Source: CAYVIB01 sp964451365 (GTDB lineage Bacteria; Pseudomonadota; Gammaproteobacteria; Pseudomonadales; Cellvibrionaceae). From it: DNA of 64,000 nt. This document shows, piece after piece, positions 43,909-54,800 of this stretch. The notes under the pieces were generated by a model. It was given only the letters and a program-made list of their open reading frames with translations. It did not search any database and had not been told where the DNA came from. The stretch's first letter is position 1. Every line of letters starts with the position of its first letter. The stretch lies in NCBI GenBank assembly GCA_964451365.1, contig CAYVIB010000024.1, positions 24,420 to 88,419 of the forward strand. The letters run 5' to 3'. Made by a program: the position numbers and the translations under genes.

Positions 43909-46339
43909 TTTCCACTCCTTCAATAGCATAGGTTTCGCTCACGGGTTTTGATAATGCAGCGGGTGCTGCCACTTCTTTCGGCGCGTCGTTATCCAATGTC
44001 TCCAGTGCCTGAACCTCGTCCCGGCCACCATCGACCAGGTAAAGAATCGCCGGCATGAATATCAAATCGCCCAGTAGCGCCAAAGACATAATCATGGCCG
44101 AGAACAAGCCGACATAAATGTAGGAAACAAACGAGCCCAACAGCATCACGCTAAAGCCGGTAACTAAAATAATCGAAGTCAGCACCACGGCGCGCCCCGA
44201 ACTGCGCATGGCATGCTCGATAGCGGCGCGAACGCTTTTGCCCCGACGCCGCAGCAACAGATAGCGGCTCATTAAATGAATAGCGTCATCCACGGCTATG
44301 CCGATGGTCATGGCGCCGACAATCATTGTGCCCAGGTCCAGCGAAATACCCATCATCGCCACCACGCCGCCGGTAATCAGCACCGGCACAATACTTGGCA
44401 CCAGCGCAATCACGCCGTATTTGAACGAACGGAACAGCAAAATAAAACAGCAACCGATCATCAGAATGGCGATGGAGAACGACTGGAACATGCCATTGCT
44501 TACGTAATGGTTCTGGGCGTTGAGCATTACCAGCGTGCCGGTGAATTCCAGGGCGAGATCCGGAAACCGCTCGGCGATACCATTTTTGAGTTCATTGGTG
44601 AGCGCGGTCACCTTGGTTTCGTTCATATTGATTACCGGCACCCGAACCCGCAGATAGCGCTCGTTAAAATCCTTGAGATCCGTCAAATCCTCTTCCGGTC
44701 CGGTGTTTTCGTACAACAACAAAAACTGCGCCGCCATTTTCCGGCTGGTGGGCAGGGTGAAAAACTCCGGCTTGTCCTCGTTGAGCGCCTGGTTGATCTG
44801 CTTGTAAAAATCCACCACCGAAGTGGGTTTGCCAATTTCTTCATGGCTGTACAGCCAGGCCTGCAATGCTTCCACCCGCTGCAGTACAGCCGGGTTTTTA
44901 ACACCGCCTTCCTCGCCGGTGTCGACAACAATTTCCAGGTTGCTGATACCCTTGAAGTGTTCATTGAAGTACAACAGGTCCCGATTGATCCAACTGCTCT
45001 CTTTAAAATAATTCACCACATTGGAGTCCACCCGAATCTGGCTGACCCCATACGCGCTAAAAAGCGCGAGTACCAAACCGATGCCGGCCAGCAGTTTTCG
45101 GTTGCGCCAGGAAAATTCGGGAACGGCATTTATCAGCCGGTTTACCGGGCTGTTGTTTTTCTCCATATCGGCGTGGGTTTTATTGTTGCGCGGCATCCAC
45201 GGAATAAAACTCAACACGGCCGGCAGGGTCGCCATAACCAGCAGGAAAATCACCATCGGCGCCAGGGCGGCGAGGGCGGCAAACTGACGGACCGGCGACA
45301 GATCAGTAACAGAAAGGGAAATAAAACCCACCGATGTGGTTACGCAGGTGAACAGTACCGCAAAGAAAAGATCGTTAATCGTCGCCACCGCCGCATCCTT
45401 CGGGTTTTTGCCGTCGCGCCGGAACTGGAAAAACTCCACCAGAACATGAATGCTCGCGCCCACGGAAAGAATAATGGTGGTGGGAATCAGCGCGGAATTC
45501 ACCGCGGTAAACGGCCAGCGCATCACGCCTTGAATTGAGGTAATGATCAACATCGTGGAGATAATAGTGATCAGCGGCACCAGCGTGGCGAACACCGAGC
45601 GGAAAATAATAAACAGGATCACCACCATAAGGACCATCATGGTCGGGTTGAGCCACGCCATATCGTTTTGCGTCAGCGTCTCGAAGCGCTCGCCGATCAC
45701 CGGCATGCCGGAGAGGTGCAACTGATACCCCTGGTCCAGGTAGCTATTCTCCTCGATAAAGGCCTGCAGCTCATGCACCAGTTCCACTTTATGGTGATTT
45801 TCACCGGGCAGGTAAGTGGTGCGCGCGATAATCTGCGTGTGCTTAAAGTCGCGGGTGATCAGCGTTTCCAGCGCCAGTTGCTCCCCCGCCATAACCTTGC
45901 GTGCGTCTTTCAACAATTCCGGTTCGTCCGCCAGCGCATCCACATCCTCGAACAAATCGTCCGTCGCCAACATGCCGTTGTCGTAATGGGTGTACTGGTA
46001 CTTGCTGAGGGAGCGCACCTGGGTGACATGGCGGTGGTTTTCGAGGAAGCGGGTCAATCCGTCGATCATTTTAATCGTTTCGGCCTCGAACACATCCGCA
46101 TCCCGTGCCCGGGCGGGAACGCCCACCAGCAGGTATTCCGGATCGCCGAATTTTTCCACCAGATCATTGAACGCGATCAGGTTGGGATCGTGCTCGAGAA
46201 AATAGCTCTCGTTCGAATTGTCGTGATAAAGACGGTTATAGGACAGGGGGCTTACTACCAACACCACCAGCGTAACAGCAATCGTCAGCCAGCGCTTTGC
46301 GATAACAGCGTTGGCCCAGGAATGGCTGAACCGGTTCAT
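43901..46339 (-). CDS. RND-superfamily (MMPL-like) exporter
   Basis: An 812 aa inner-membrane permease with two repeats, each with one helix, a large periplasmic loop and a bundle of helices (about 12 in all). The first bundle includes MMVLMVVILFIIFRSVFATL, the second GMFQSFSIAILMIGCCFILL and GAMTIGIAVDDAIHLMSRYL, where the DD pair matches the proton-relay acids of RND proteins. It is shorter than AcrB and resembles HpnN/MMPL lipid exporters. No membrane fusion protein gene is present. With the LolA-like and DUF1302-like genes it makes a candidate system exporting a hydrophobic compound. A perfect palindrome precedes it by 45 bp. Confidence 0.85.
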   Translation of the reverse strand: MNRFSHSWANAVIAKRWLTIAVTLVVLVVSPLSYNRLYHDNSNESYFLEHDPNLIAFNDLVEKFGDPEYLLVGVPARARDADVFEAETIKMIDGLTRFLENHRHVTQVRSLSKYQYTHYDNGMLATDDLFEDVDALADEPELLKDARKVMAGEQLALETLITRDFKHTQIIARTTYLPGENHHKVELVHELQAFIEENSYLDQGYQLHLSGMPVIGERFETLTQNDMAWLNPTMMVLMVVILFIIFRSVFATLVPLITIISTMLIITSIQGVMRWPFTAVNSALIPTTIILSVGASIHVLVEFFQFRRDGKNPKDAAVATINDLFFAVLFTCVTTSVGFISLSVTDLSPVRQFAALAALAPMVIFLLVMATLPAVLSFIPWMPRNNKTHADMEKNNSPVNRLINAVPEFSWRNRKLLAGIGLVLALFSAYGVSQIRVDSNVVNYFKESSWINRDLLYFNEHFKGISNLEIVVDTGEEGGVKNPAVLQRVEALQAWLYSHEEIGKPTSVVDFYKQINQALNEDKPEFFTLPTSRKMAAQFLLLYENTGPEEDLTDLKDFNERYLRVRVPVINMNETKVTALTNELKNGIAERFPDLALEFTGTLVMLNAQNHYVSNGMFQSFSIAILMIGCCFILLFRSFKYGVIALVPSIVPVLITGGVVAMMGISLDLGTMIVGAMTIGIAVDDAIHLMSRYLLLRRRGKSVRAAIEHAMRSSGRAVVLTSIILVTGFSVMLLGSFVSYIYVGLFSAMIMSLALLGDLIFMPAILYLVDGGRDEVQALETLDNDAPKEVAAPAALSKPVSETYAIEGVENV

Positions 46340-46384
46340 TCCTTGGTTCTCCTTTAGGCAACGGGATTGTGGGTAAAGCTTTTT

Positions 46385-46405
46385 AATATTTACAGTGTAA
46401 ATATT
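46385..46405. promoter_or_regulatory. Perfect 21 bp palindrome, candidate TetR operator
   Basis: Arms AATATTTAC and GTAAATATT flank a 3-base centre. It is 45 bp upstream of the RND start codon and divergent from the RhuM-Doc gene. The form (TTTACAnTGTAAA core) suits the TetR-family regulator encoded at the end of the same gene set. Confidence 0.65.
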
Positions 46406-46590
46406 GGGTGCGAACTATATGTTACCGCTGTTCATATTGCAACCATCGGGTGTGTGACCTGGTCGTTCTATCCGGCAGGCGGCGGATGGGTTGAATAGGT
46501 TAAAAGGTGGAAAGCTGTTTATACGTACAGTTTTGCTGTGTTATGTTGCTTGCTGCCCGTGCTTTACCAGCCAAGCCGAAAGGAGACGCC

Positions 46591-47508
46591 GTGAACGATA
46601 TTGTGATTTTTGAAACCGACAGCCAGAAGGTGGAAGTGCGGCTGGAGGGGGATAACCTTTGGTTGAGCCTCCAACAGCTGGCGGATTTATTCGGCCGGGA
46701 CAAGTCCGTTATTTCCCGGCATCTTAAAAACATTTTTGATATCAATGAGTTAGAAAGAACTTCAGTTGTTGCAAAAAATGCAACAACTGCCGTCGATGGC
46801 AAGGTTTATCAGGTCGAATACTTCAACCTCGACGCCATCATCTCCGTTGGCTACCGGGTTAATTCCACCCAGGCCACCCGTTTCCGCCAGTGGGCCACCC
46901 GTGTGCTGCGCGAACACCTCACCCAGGGCTACAGTTTCAATGAACACCGCCTCGCCCGCCAGGGCCTGGACGAGCTGACCCGCGCGGTGGATCTGCTTGG
47001 CAAAACCCTGACGCGCCAGGAACTGGTTACGGACATCGGCCGCGAAGTGATTGGCCTGATCCTGGGCTACGCCCGAACCTGGCGCCTGCTGCTCGACTAC
47101 GACGAGGACAAACTCACCGTTCCTGAGGGCAGCCGTCCGGCCCGCGGCGTGCTCCGCTATGAAGAGGCGCGCCGCGCGCTCGATGCCCTGGCAACGGAAC
47201 TGAAAAGCCGTGGCGAAGCCAGCAATCTGTTCGCCCGCGACCGGGGCGATAACCTTTCATCCATCCTCGGCAATGTCGAGCAGAGCATGTTTGATGAGCC
47301 GCTCTACAAAACCCGCGAGGAACGCGCCGCGCACTTGCTTTATTTTGTTATCAAGAACCACCCGTTCTCCGATGGCAACAAGCGCTCCGGAGCTTTTCTT
47401 TTTCTGCTTTATCTGCGCCAGGAGGGCATGCGCCTGCCGTTGGATGAACTGGGGCTGACCGCGCTTACGCTGCTGATTGCCGAGGGTAATCCGAAAGGCA
47501 GGATTTGA
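46591..47508 (+). CDS. RhuM-like/Fic-Doc fusion protein
   Basis: A 305 aa protein with two parts. Residues 1-130 resemble the virulence protein RhuM family (NDIVIFETDSQKVEVRL, LWLSLQQLADLFGRDKSVIS, YFNLDAIISVGYRV, FRQWATRVLREHLTQGY), with a probable DNA-binding helix-turn-helix. The C-terminus is a Fic/Doc domain with HPFSDGNKRSGAF (about residues 255-270): Lys replaces the Gly of classical Fic, as in Doc kinases that phosphorylate EF-Tu. GTG at 46591 has AGGAGA 6 bases upstream. No separate antitoxin gene overlaps it; the RhuM part may control it. Confidence 0.85.
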   Translation: MNDIVIFETDSQKVEVRLEGDNLWLSLQQLADLFGRDKSVISRHLKNIFDINELERTSVVAKNATTAVDGKVYQVEYFNLDAIISVGYRVNSTQATRFRQWATRVLREHLTQGYSFNEHRLARQGLDELTRAVDLLGKTLTRQELVTDIGREVIGLILGYARTWRLLLDYDEDKLTVPEGSRPARGVLRYEEARRALDALATELKSRGEASNLFARDRGDNLSSILGNVEQSMFDEPLYKTREERAAHLLYFVIKNHPFSDGNKRSGAFLFLLYLRQEGMRLPLDELGLTALTLLIAEGNPKGRI

Positions 47509-47655
47509 TGGTGCGGTTGGTGATGAATTTGTTGGCGCCTGATGCGGATTAACTAACCTTTTCAACCGCAAAAAAAGCTGGACGCGGCGACCTGCCTAAC
47601 AACTGCCTCCTTTTGATATGATTGCCGCTTTGTGACCCAGCCTTAGCGAGACCAT

Positions 47656-47997
47656 ATGAGTAACCTACCCGCCTGCCAGCAATGCAATTCCCCTTATACC
47701 TACCAGGACGGCGCGATGTACATCTGCCCGGAATGCGGCCACGAATGGACAGGCACTGACACCGCCGAAATGGATGACAACGAAATCGTGGTCAAGGATG
47801 CCCATGGTAATGTGTTAAGCGATGGGGACTCAGTCACCGTCATCAAGGACCTGAAAGTCAAGGGCTCATCCTCGGTGGTAAAGGTGGGCACGAAGGTTCG
47901 GAATATCCGGTTGGTGGAAGGAGATCATAATATCGATTGCAAAATCGACGGGATCGGCGCGATGAAGCTAAAATCGGAATTTGTCAAAAAGGCGTAA
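47656..47997 (+). CDS. yjdM: PhnA/YjdM zinc-ribbon protein
   Basis: A 113 aa protein of the PhnA family: N-terminal zinc ribbon with CQQC and CPEC, followed by a small beta domain (VVKDAHGNVLSDGDSVTVIK, KDLKVKGSSSVVKVGTKV). Although named for phosphonate use, E. coli YjdM is not needed for it and its role is unclear. It lies alone between the RhuM-Doc gene and the restriction system. No phn genes are present here. Confidence 0.92.
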   Translation: MSNLPACQQCNSPYTYQDGAMYICPECGHEWTGTDTAEMDDNEIVVKDAHGNVLSDGDSVTVIKDLKVKGSSSVVKVGTKVRNIRLVEGDHNIDCKIDGIGAMKLKSEFVKKA

Positions 47998-48331
47998 TCC
48001 TCGGCCTTCCACCATCTCCCGTAGGGGCAGACCCATGTGTCCGCCCAGGGCTCAATACCTAACTCAAACAAAATGCTGGCGCCAAAATCACCATATTTAT
48101 CAGAGGTTTACCCTCATAGGCTAAACTCAGATAACCCAAAAATAATAAGGCTGACGGATGATCCAAAACCCAAATATAAAGCGCAAGCTCAAACCAAGCG
48201 GCGGAGAACTGCAACTTGACCGGGCGGTGATGAATAAAGAAAAATCAATGTCGCCATCTGCCTGTACTCAGTAACAAAGGGTTCGTCTGGCACGAATAGG
48301 TATTCAAACAATATAAAAACAAGGACCATAA
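47998..48331. other. Spacer with a single REP unit before hsdM
   Basis: A 334 bp spacer. A REP unit lies at 48021-48046 (GTAGGGGCAGACCCATGTGT...). AAGGA lies about 8 bases before the hsdM ATG. The rest is AT-rich and no gene or clear promoter is evident. Confidence 0.5.
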
Positions 48332-50536
48332 ATGCCCCATAACGACCATCAAAATCTCGTCGGCCTTATCTGGAACATCGCCAACAAACTGCGCGGCCCC
48401 TACCGTCCACCCCAATATCGCAAGGTCATGTTGCCGCTGATCGTGCTACGCCGTCTCGATCTGGTGCTGGCCCCCACCAAGGACAAAGTGCTGGAAGAAG
48501 CCAAAAAGCTCAAAGCCAAGGGGCTGAAAGATAAAGCCTACGAAAGCGCGCTTTCCCGTGTCGCGGTCGGCAAGGACCGCACCCAACCGCTCTACAACAC
48601 CAGCAAGTTCACCTTTGAAAAACTGCTCGGCGATCCGGCCAATATCGCCAGCAATCTGATGGCCTATATTCACGGCTTTTCACCCCGCGCCCGCGATATC
48701 TTCGACAAATTCGAATTTGAAACCGAAATTCACAAACTCGATGAAAGCGACCGCCTGTTTCTTATCATCAAGGAAATCTGCGCATCCAATATCGACCTGT
48801 CACCCAAGCGCATCAACAACCTTCAAATGGGCTACCTGTTCGAAGAACTGGTGCGCAAATTCAACGAGCAGGCCAACGAAGAGGCCGGGGATCACTTCAC
48901 CCCACGCGAGGTTATTCGCCTGATGGTGAACCTGGTATTTACCGACGAAACGGATGTATTCAAAAAGGGCATCTACAAAAGCATTTACGACCCCACCGCC
49001 GGTACTGGCGGCATGCTGTCGGTGTCGGAGGAATATATAAAAAGCCAGAACCCGAATGCTCATCTGGGCCTCTTCGGCCAGGAATACAATCCCGAATCCT
49101 ACGCGATCTGCTGCTCCGACCTGCTGATCAAGGATGAGCCCATCGACAACATCGTTTACGGCGATACCCTCGGTGTCAAAAATGCCAAACGGCTGACCGG
49201 CGGCTATGTGCCCCATGACGGCCACGCGGATAAACAATTTCACTACATGTTCGCCAACCCGCCCTTTGGCGTGGAATGGAAACCGGAAAAGGATTTCGTC
49301 GAGAACGAGTATAAAGAGCAGGGCTTTAACGGCCGCTTCGGCGCCGGCACGCCACGCATCAACGACGGTTCGCTGTTATTCCTGCAACACATGATTTCCA
49401 AGATGCACTTGCCGCCAGAACAAAAGGGGGATGGCTCCAAAATTGCCATCGTCTTCAATGGCTCGCCCCTGTTCACCGGCGATGCCGGCAGCGGCGAAAG
49501 CAATATCCGCCGCTGGATTATCGAAAACGACTGGCTCGATACCATCGTCGCGCTGCCGGACCAAATGTTTTACAACACTGGCATCTACACCTATATCTGG
49601 CTGGTCACCAACAAAAAGCCCAAGGCCCGCAAAGGCAAGGTGCAACTGATTGATGCCACCCGCCATTACCAGAAAATGAAAAAGAGCCTGGGTAACAAAC
49701 GCAATGAGTTGGGCGAGCACCATATCAAGGAGATCGTCAAACTCTACGGCGGCTACCGGCACAACGCCAAAAGTAAAATCGGCCCGGATGGCAAGGGTGA
49801 ATCGAGGGTATGCAGCAAGATTTTCAATAACCGCGACTTTGGCTTTCTTAAAATCGCCGTCGAGCGCCCCCTGCGCCTCAACTTTCAGGCCAGCAAGGAG
49901 CGCATAGCGCTGTTGGCGGAGCAAAATGCCTTTGCCAACCTCGCCACCAGCAAAAAAACCAAAAACACCAAGGCCGCCGAAAAGGAGATTGCCGAAGGCA
50001 TCGCGCTGCAACAAGCCATAGTGAAAGCCCTGGGAAAGCTGAACGGGAAAACCCTGTACACCAACCGCGGCGCGTTCGAAGTGCAACTGAACGCGGTGCT
50101 GAAAAAAGCCGAATTAACCCTGCCCACGCCCGTGCGCAAGGCCATTCTCACAGCCTTGTCCAAACGTGACCCAAAGGCTGATATTTGCACCGATAGACAT
50201 GGCAACCCCGAGCCCGACAGCGAACTGCGCGATACCGAAATCGTGCCGCTGCCCGACAATATCAAATTGCCGCTGCCGCTGGGTTACGACAACGAAACCG
50301 GCCATGATAAGTTGCTCAAACTGGTCAAGGCACATTGCGAGGACTATTTAAAACGCCAAGTGCTACCCCACGTGCCGGATGCCTGGATCGACCACGGCAA
50401 AACCAAGGTGGGTTATGAAATTCCGCTTAATCGTCATTTCTATGTTTACCAGCCGCCGCGTGATTTAAAGGCGATTGAAGCCGATATTAAAACGCTGGAA
50501 GGCGAGATTATGGCCATGCTGTCGGAGGTGGTGTGA
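48332..50536 (+). CDS. hsdM: Type I restriction-modification methyltransferase HsdM
   Basis: A 734 aa N6-adenine methyltransferase subunit. An N-terminal HsdM_N helical domain (LVGLIWNIANKLRGPYRPPQ) precedes the catalytic domain with the SAM site DPTAGTGG (from Asp220) and NPPF at 309-312. The C-terminal 230 residues are helical and longer than in E. coli HsdM (529 aa); such long forms are known. The stop codon overlaps the hsdS start. Acts with HsdS to methylate the recognition site. Confidence 0.94.
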   Translation: MPHNDHQNLVGLIWNIANKLRGPYRPPQYRKVMLPLIVLRRLDLVLAPTKDKVLEEAKKLKAKGLKDKAYESALSRVAVGKDRTQPLYNTSKFTFEKLLGDPANIASNLMAYIHGFSPRARDIFDKFEFETEIHKLDESDRLFLIIKEICASNIDLSPKRINNLQMGYLFEELVRKFNEQANEEAGDHFTPREVIRLMVNLVFTDETDVFKKGIYKSIYDPTAGTGGMLSVSEEYIKSQNPNAHLGLFGQEYNPESYAICCSDLLIKDEPIDNIVYGDTLGVKNAKRLTGGYVPHDGHADKQFHYMFANPPFGVEWKPEKDFVENEYKEQGFNGRFGAGTPRINDGSLLFLQHMISKMHLPPEQKGDGSKIAIVFNGSPLFTGDAGSGESNIRRWIIENDWLDTIVALPDQMFYNTGIYTYIWLVTNKKPKARKGKVQLIDATRHYQKMKKSLGNKRNELGEHHIKEIVKLYGGYRHNAKSKIGPDGKGESRVCSKIFNNRDFGFLKIAVERPLRLNFQASKERIALLAEQNAFANLATSKKTKNTKAAEKEIAEGIALQQAIVKALGKLNGKTLYTNRGAFEVQLNAVLKKAELTLPTPVRKAILTALSKRDPKADICTDRHGNPEPDSELRDTEIVPLPDNIKLPLPLGYDNETGHDKLLKLVKAHCEDYLKRQVLPHVPDAWIDHGKTKVGYEIPLNRHFYVYQPPRDLKAIEADIKTLEGEIMAMLSEVV

Positions 50537-51849
50537 TGGCGAGGTATCAGGCTTATCCCGAGTATAAAGATTCGGGAGTGGCATGGTTGGGGAAGGTGCC
50601 TAGGCATTGGGATGTGAAGCGAGTAAAGAATATCGCTACCTATAATGATGAGGCGCTAGATGAAAAAACCCATCCAGATTTTGAAATGGAGTATGTTGAT
50701 ATTTCCAGTGTGAATCTTGTGGATGGAATTAAGTCAACTGAAGTAACCTCTTTTGAGAAAGCCCCTTCGAGAGCCCGTCGTAAGGTGAAGGATGGTGATA
50801 CCATCGTTTCGACAGTGCGCACTTATCTTAAAGCTATTGCGGCGATCAGGAATCCGCCGGAGAACCTGATTGTTTCGACAGGATTTGCTGTTATCCGCCC
50901 GAAGCCCGGATTTGATTCAGGCTATTTGGGTTACCTCTTGCAGTCAGAAGGCTTTGTTGGAGACGTAGTAGCAAATTCTGTCGGCGTAAGCTATCCCGCT
51001 ATTAACGCAAGCTTCTTGGCTGCATTACCTGCTGTACAGCCGACTCTTGAAGAACAACAAGCCATCGCCCGTTTTCTCGACCAGAAAACCGCGCAGATCG
51101 ACGCCCTTATCGCCAAAAAACAAACCCTGCTGGAAAAACTCGTCGAAAAACGCACCGCCCTTATCAGCCACGCTGTTACCAAGGGTCTTGATCCAAACGA
51201 AAAAATGAAAGACTCCGGTGTGGAATGGTTGGGGCAAGTGCCGGAGCATTGGGAAGTGAAGTGCATGAAGCATTTAACTAGAATGCTACGCGGAAAATTC
51301 ACCCATCGTCCCAGAAACGACCCTCGGTTTTATAATGGGGAATATCCGTTTATTCAAACCGGAGATATAGCAAATGCATCAAAATATATTACGAAATTTT
51401 CGCAAACTCTAAATGAAGAAGGTTTGAGTGTAAGCAAGGAATTTCCTGCGGGAACGCTCGTCATGACGATAGCCGCAAATATAGGTGATATGGCTATATT
51501 AAATTTTAATGCTTGTTTTCCAGATAGTATCGTAGGCTTTGTGCCGAAGGAGAATGTGGATTTAGATTACCTTTATTATATATTTGTTGCCATGAGGCAG
51601 CAATTAATGTCAACGGCTGTACTAAATACACAGTTAAATTTAAACATTGACCGCATAAGCAACCAGTTTGCTGTACTTCCCCCATTAAAAGAACAAGTAA
51701 ATATCGTTTCGTATTTAGAAAACGGATTGAATAAACAGATAGACCAAGAAGCGCATATTGTAGATGCTATTGAAAAGCTCAAAGAATACCGGTCGGCGCT
51801 AATCACCCATGCAGTCACTGGAAAAATAGATGTGCGCGGATGGCAATAG
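50536..51849 (+). CDS. hsdS: Type I restriction-modification specificity subunit HsdS
   Basis: A 437 aa target-recognition subunit with two internally repeated halves. Each half begins with a DSGVxWLGxVPxHW block (near residues 10 and 225) followed by a variable target-recognition domain; the conserved helices are FLDQKTAQIDALIAKKQTLL and the C-terminal EKLKEYRSALITHAVTGKID. The second half is notably AT-rich, typical of domain exchange. ATG at 50536 overlaps the HsdM stop. The recognised DNA sequence cannot be read from the protein. Confidence 0.93.
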   Translation: MARYQAYPEYKDSGVAWLGKVPRHWDVKRVKNIATYNDEALDEKTHPDFEMEYVDISSVNLVDGIKSTEVTSFEKAPSRARRKVKDGDTIVSTVRTYLKAIAAIRNPPENLIVSTGFAVIRPKPGFDSGYLGYLLQSEGFVGDVVANSVGVSYPAINASFLAALPAVQPTLEEQQAIARFLDQKTAQIDALIAKKQTLLEKLVEKRTALISHAVTKGLDPNEKMKDSGVEWLGQVPEHWEVKCMKHLTRMLRGKFTHRPRNDPRFYNGEYPFIQTGDIANASKYITKFSQTLNEEGLSVSKEFPAGTLVMTIAANIGDMAILNFNACFPDSIVGFVPKENVDLDYLYYIFVAMRQQLMSTAVLNTQLNLNIDRISNQFAVLPPLKEQVNIVSYLENGLNKQIDQEAHIVDAIEKLKEYRSALITHAVTGKIDVRGWQ

Positions 51850-51882
51850 TTCAACAAAAAGCAATTCCAAAGGATTTCGGAC

Positions 51883-54800
51883 ATGGCAGAAAAAGAAAAA
51901 CTTTTAGAGCGTGGCTCAGTTTGGAGAAAATGGGACCTACATATCCATACCCCTGCGTCCTTTCATTGGAAAGGAAAGCGATTCGATGCTGATCCGAACT
52001 CACAAGCCAACAAAGATTTAGTCGATGAGATGATCTCAGCCCTAAATTCGGCAGAGCCAGCCGTATTTGCGCTAATGGATTACTGGACATTCGATGGTTG
52101 GTTTGCTCTCAAACGACGTCTGAAGGAGAAAGGTGCACCTGAACTCAAAAAAACGGTTTTCCCAGGGATCGAGCTGAGGCTAGTGGCGCCTACCGACTGC
52201 CGTTTAAATGCCCACGTAATTTTCTCTAATGAAGTTGCTGATCAGATTCTTCGCGATTTTATGTCTGCCCTTCAAGTAGAAATTGTTACACGTCCATTAT
52301 CTGAAGCATCGCTTGTCCAGTTGGCCCGCAATGTTGGTGCGGACAAATTGAATAAGCATGGGTTCAAGAAAGCAGATGTCGATGGGGATGACGGCCAAGC
52401 GCTACTTGCTGGTTCAACGATAGCAGAAATTAATTGTGAAAGTTATAAAAGAGCGATTGAGCAAGTTCCCCTGGGGAAGGCCGTAGGGTTTATGCCTTAT
52501 GACACTAGCGATGGATTGGCTGAGGTCAAATGGCAGGATCATTATGCGTATTTTTTGGGGCTTTTCAAATCGTCACCAATATTTGAAACGAGAAACCATG
52601 ATCTGAGATGTGCGTTTGTTGGAGAGAAAACGGGGGGAAACAAAAAATGGTTTGAAAACTTTCAGAATGGACTCGGAAATGTACCACGGCTCGCGGTATC
52701 TGGGAGTGATGCCCATCAGTTTGTTGGAGTAAAGGGTGACAATGATAAACGGGGGTATGGTGATTTCCCATCTGACAAGGCGACATGGATAAAAGCTGAT
52801 CCGACGTTTCGGGGTCTGCTTCAGGCGATTAAAGAGCCTGCGAAACGTTCGTTTATTGGCGAGCGGCCGGATAAGCTTAAAGAAGTAAATGAAAATAAAA
52901 CGTATTTTATCGATTCAGTAGAAGTGGCCAAAGTCGCAGAAGCGACCGCGCATGGTAAGTGGCTTCATGGAAGTAAGGTCGAGTTAAACCCTGATCTGGT
53001 GGCCATAATCGGAAACAAGGGCAGCGGGAAAAGTGCGCTTGCGGATGTCATTGCCCTGCTGGGGAACTCTCGACAGAAGGAACATTTTTCATTTCTTGTA
53101 ACGGGTCGCTTCAGAGGTAAGTCAGGCGAGCCGGCAAAACACTTTTATGGAACGCTTACATGGCGAGACGGAAATAGCGAGCAACGAAATCTCAATGACG
53201 ACCCGCCAGAAGACAAAGTGGAGTTGGTGCGATACATACCGCAAGGCCACTTTGAAGAATTATGCAATGATCATGTATCAGGCCGCACAAATGCTTTCGA
53301 GCGAGAGCTAAGAGCTGTAATTTTTTCGCACGCTGGTGAATCAATACGTCTTGGCGCACTGGATTTTGAACAGTTGATCGATCAACAAGAAAGTAGCTAT
53401 CGGGATCAACTTAACGAGCTAAGAAAAGATCTTAAAAGGCGGAATCAAGAAATTTCTTCCATAGAAGATCAGTTACAGCCGGACGTAAGAAAATCGCTGA
53501 ATGAAATGTTAGTGCTTAAACTTAGGCAAATTGAAGAGCACAACAAAATTATACCTGATCCAGTTCCAATGCCCTCCGACGACCTCACAACCGAGCAGAA
53601 AGCAGCGGCGCAAGAATTGGACCTGATTACCAACAAGCTGAAGGGGTTAGATGAGGCTGCTCTTAAAAATGCAACCAAAGAATCAACCCTGGCTGGTAAG
53701 CAGAAGGCTATAAAAAATATTCGTGAACGTTTGCGTTTTCTGGAACGCATTCACAAGCAGTTTCTCGAGGAAGTTGCAAAAGACGCCGAAACCGTCGGTA
53801 TTAAGCCCACAGAGCTCGCTACACTATCAGTAAACACAAATACTTTAGAGCAGTTAGCGGTATCAATTCCCGAGGAACAGGCAAAACTCCAGGCCGAATC
53901 AGCTACAAGCATGCAGCAGAAAGCAAAACTACTGGAAGAACAGGCAATATTAAATGCCAAGCTCAACGAGCCCCAACTCCTTTATCAAAAATATTTAAAA
54001 GCGAAGGAGGTGTGGGAAAGCAAGCTAAAGGAACTAAACGGCGCTGCCGATGAACCTGATACCCTAAATGGGTTGAAGGCGCGAATTGCGCAGCTCGAAA
54101 GTCTACCCGATAGGCTTAAAGAGCGCCGGAAACAGAGGCTAGAGTTAACAGGGGAAATTTTTGATGTACTAAATGGCCAACGGAATGCGCGCGAACAATT
54201 ATTCAAGCCAGTGCAAGACCTGATTCAGGGAAACAGCTTGATAAGAGAGGATTACAAGCTCCAATTTCAGGCGACTTTGGGTGGATCGCCAGATATTATG
54301 GCAGGCACTCTTTTTACACTTATTAAACAAAACTCAGGTGATTTTCGTGGCGAAGACGAGAGCTACGGGACTGTCAGGAGGATTGCTGAAAAGTATAGTT
54401 TCAATAAGAGAGATGACGTTCTAGATTTCGTGACGGAACTGCACGCAAAAATCGAAGAGGCGGCAAGTGGAAATGGCAAAGGGGCGATAGGCATTTCATC
54501 GATACTAAGGAAAGACAAGATCGCTAGCGATGTATACGACTTGTTATTTGGACTCTCATTTTTGGAGCCTAGGTATTCATTGTTGTTCCAGGATGCCCAG
54601 ATCGAACAGCTTTCGCCTGGTCAAAGAGGAGCCCTGCTGCTTATTTTCTATCTTCTCGTGGATAAAGGGCGTAATCCGATAATTCTGGATCAACCTGAAG
54701 AGAATCTCGATAACGAAACAGTTGTTAGCTTGTTGGCGCCTGTGCTGAGTGAGGCTAAAAAAACTCGTCAGATAATCATGGTCACACATAACCCCAACCT

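Noticed and set aside
44276..45538. 420-codon open frame opposite the RND gene
   Set aside because: It is fully antisense to a clear RND permease, is rich in His/Gln as expected from a shadow frame, and has no family motif.
48037..48219. Small 60-codon gene before hsdM
   Set aside because: It begins within a REP unit, has no ribosome binding site and no family resemblance.
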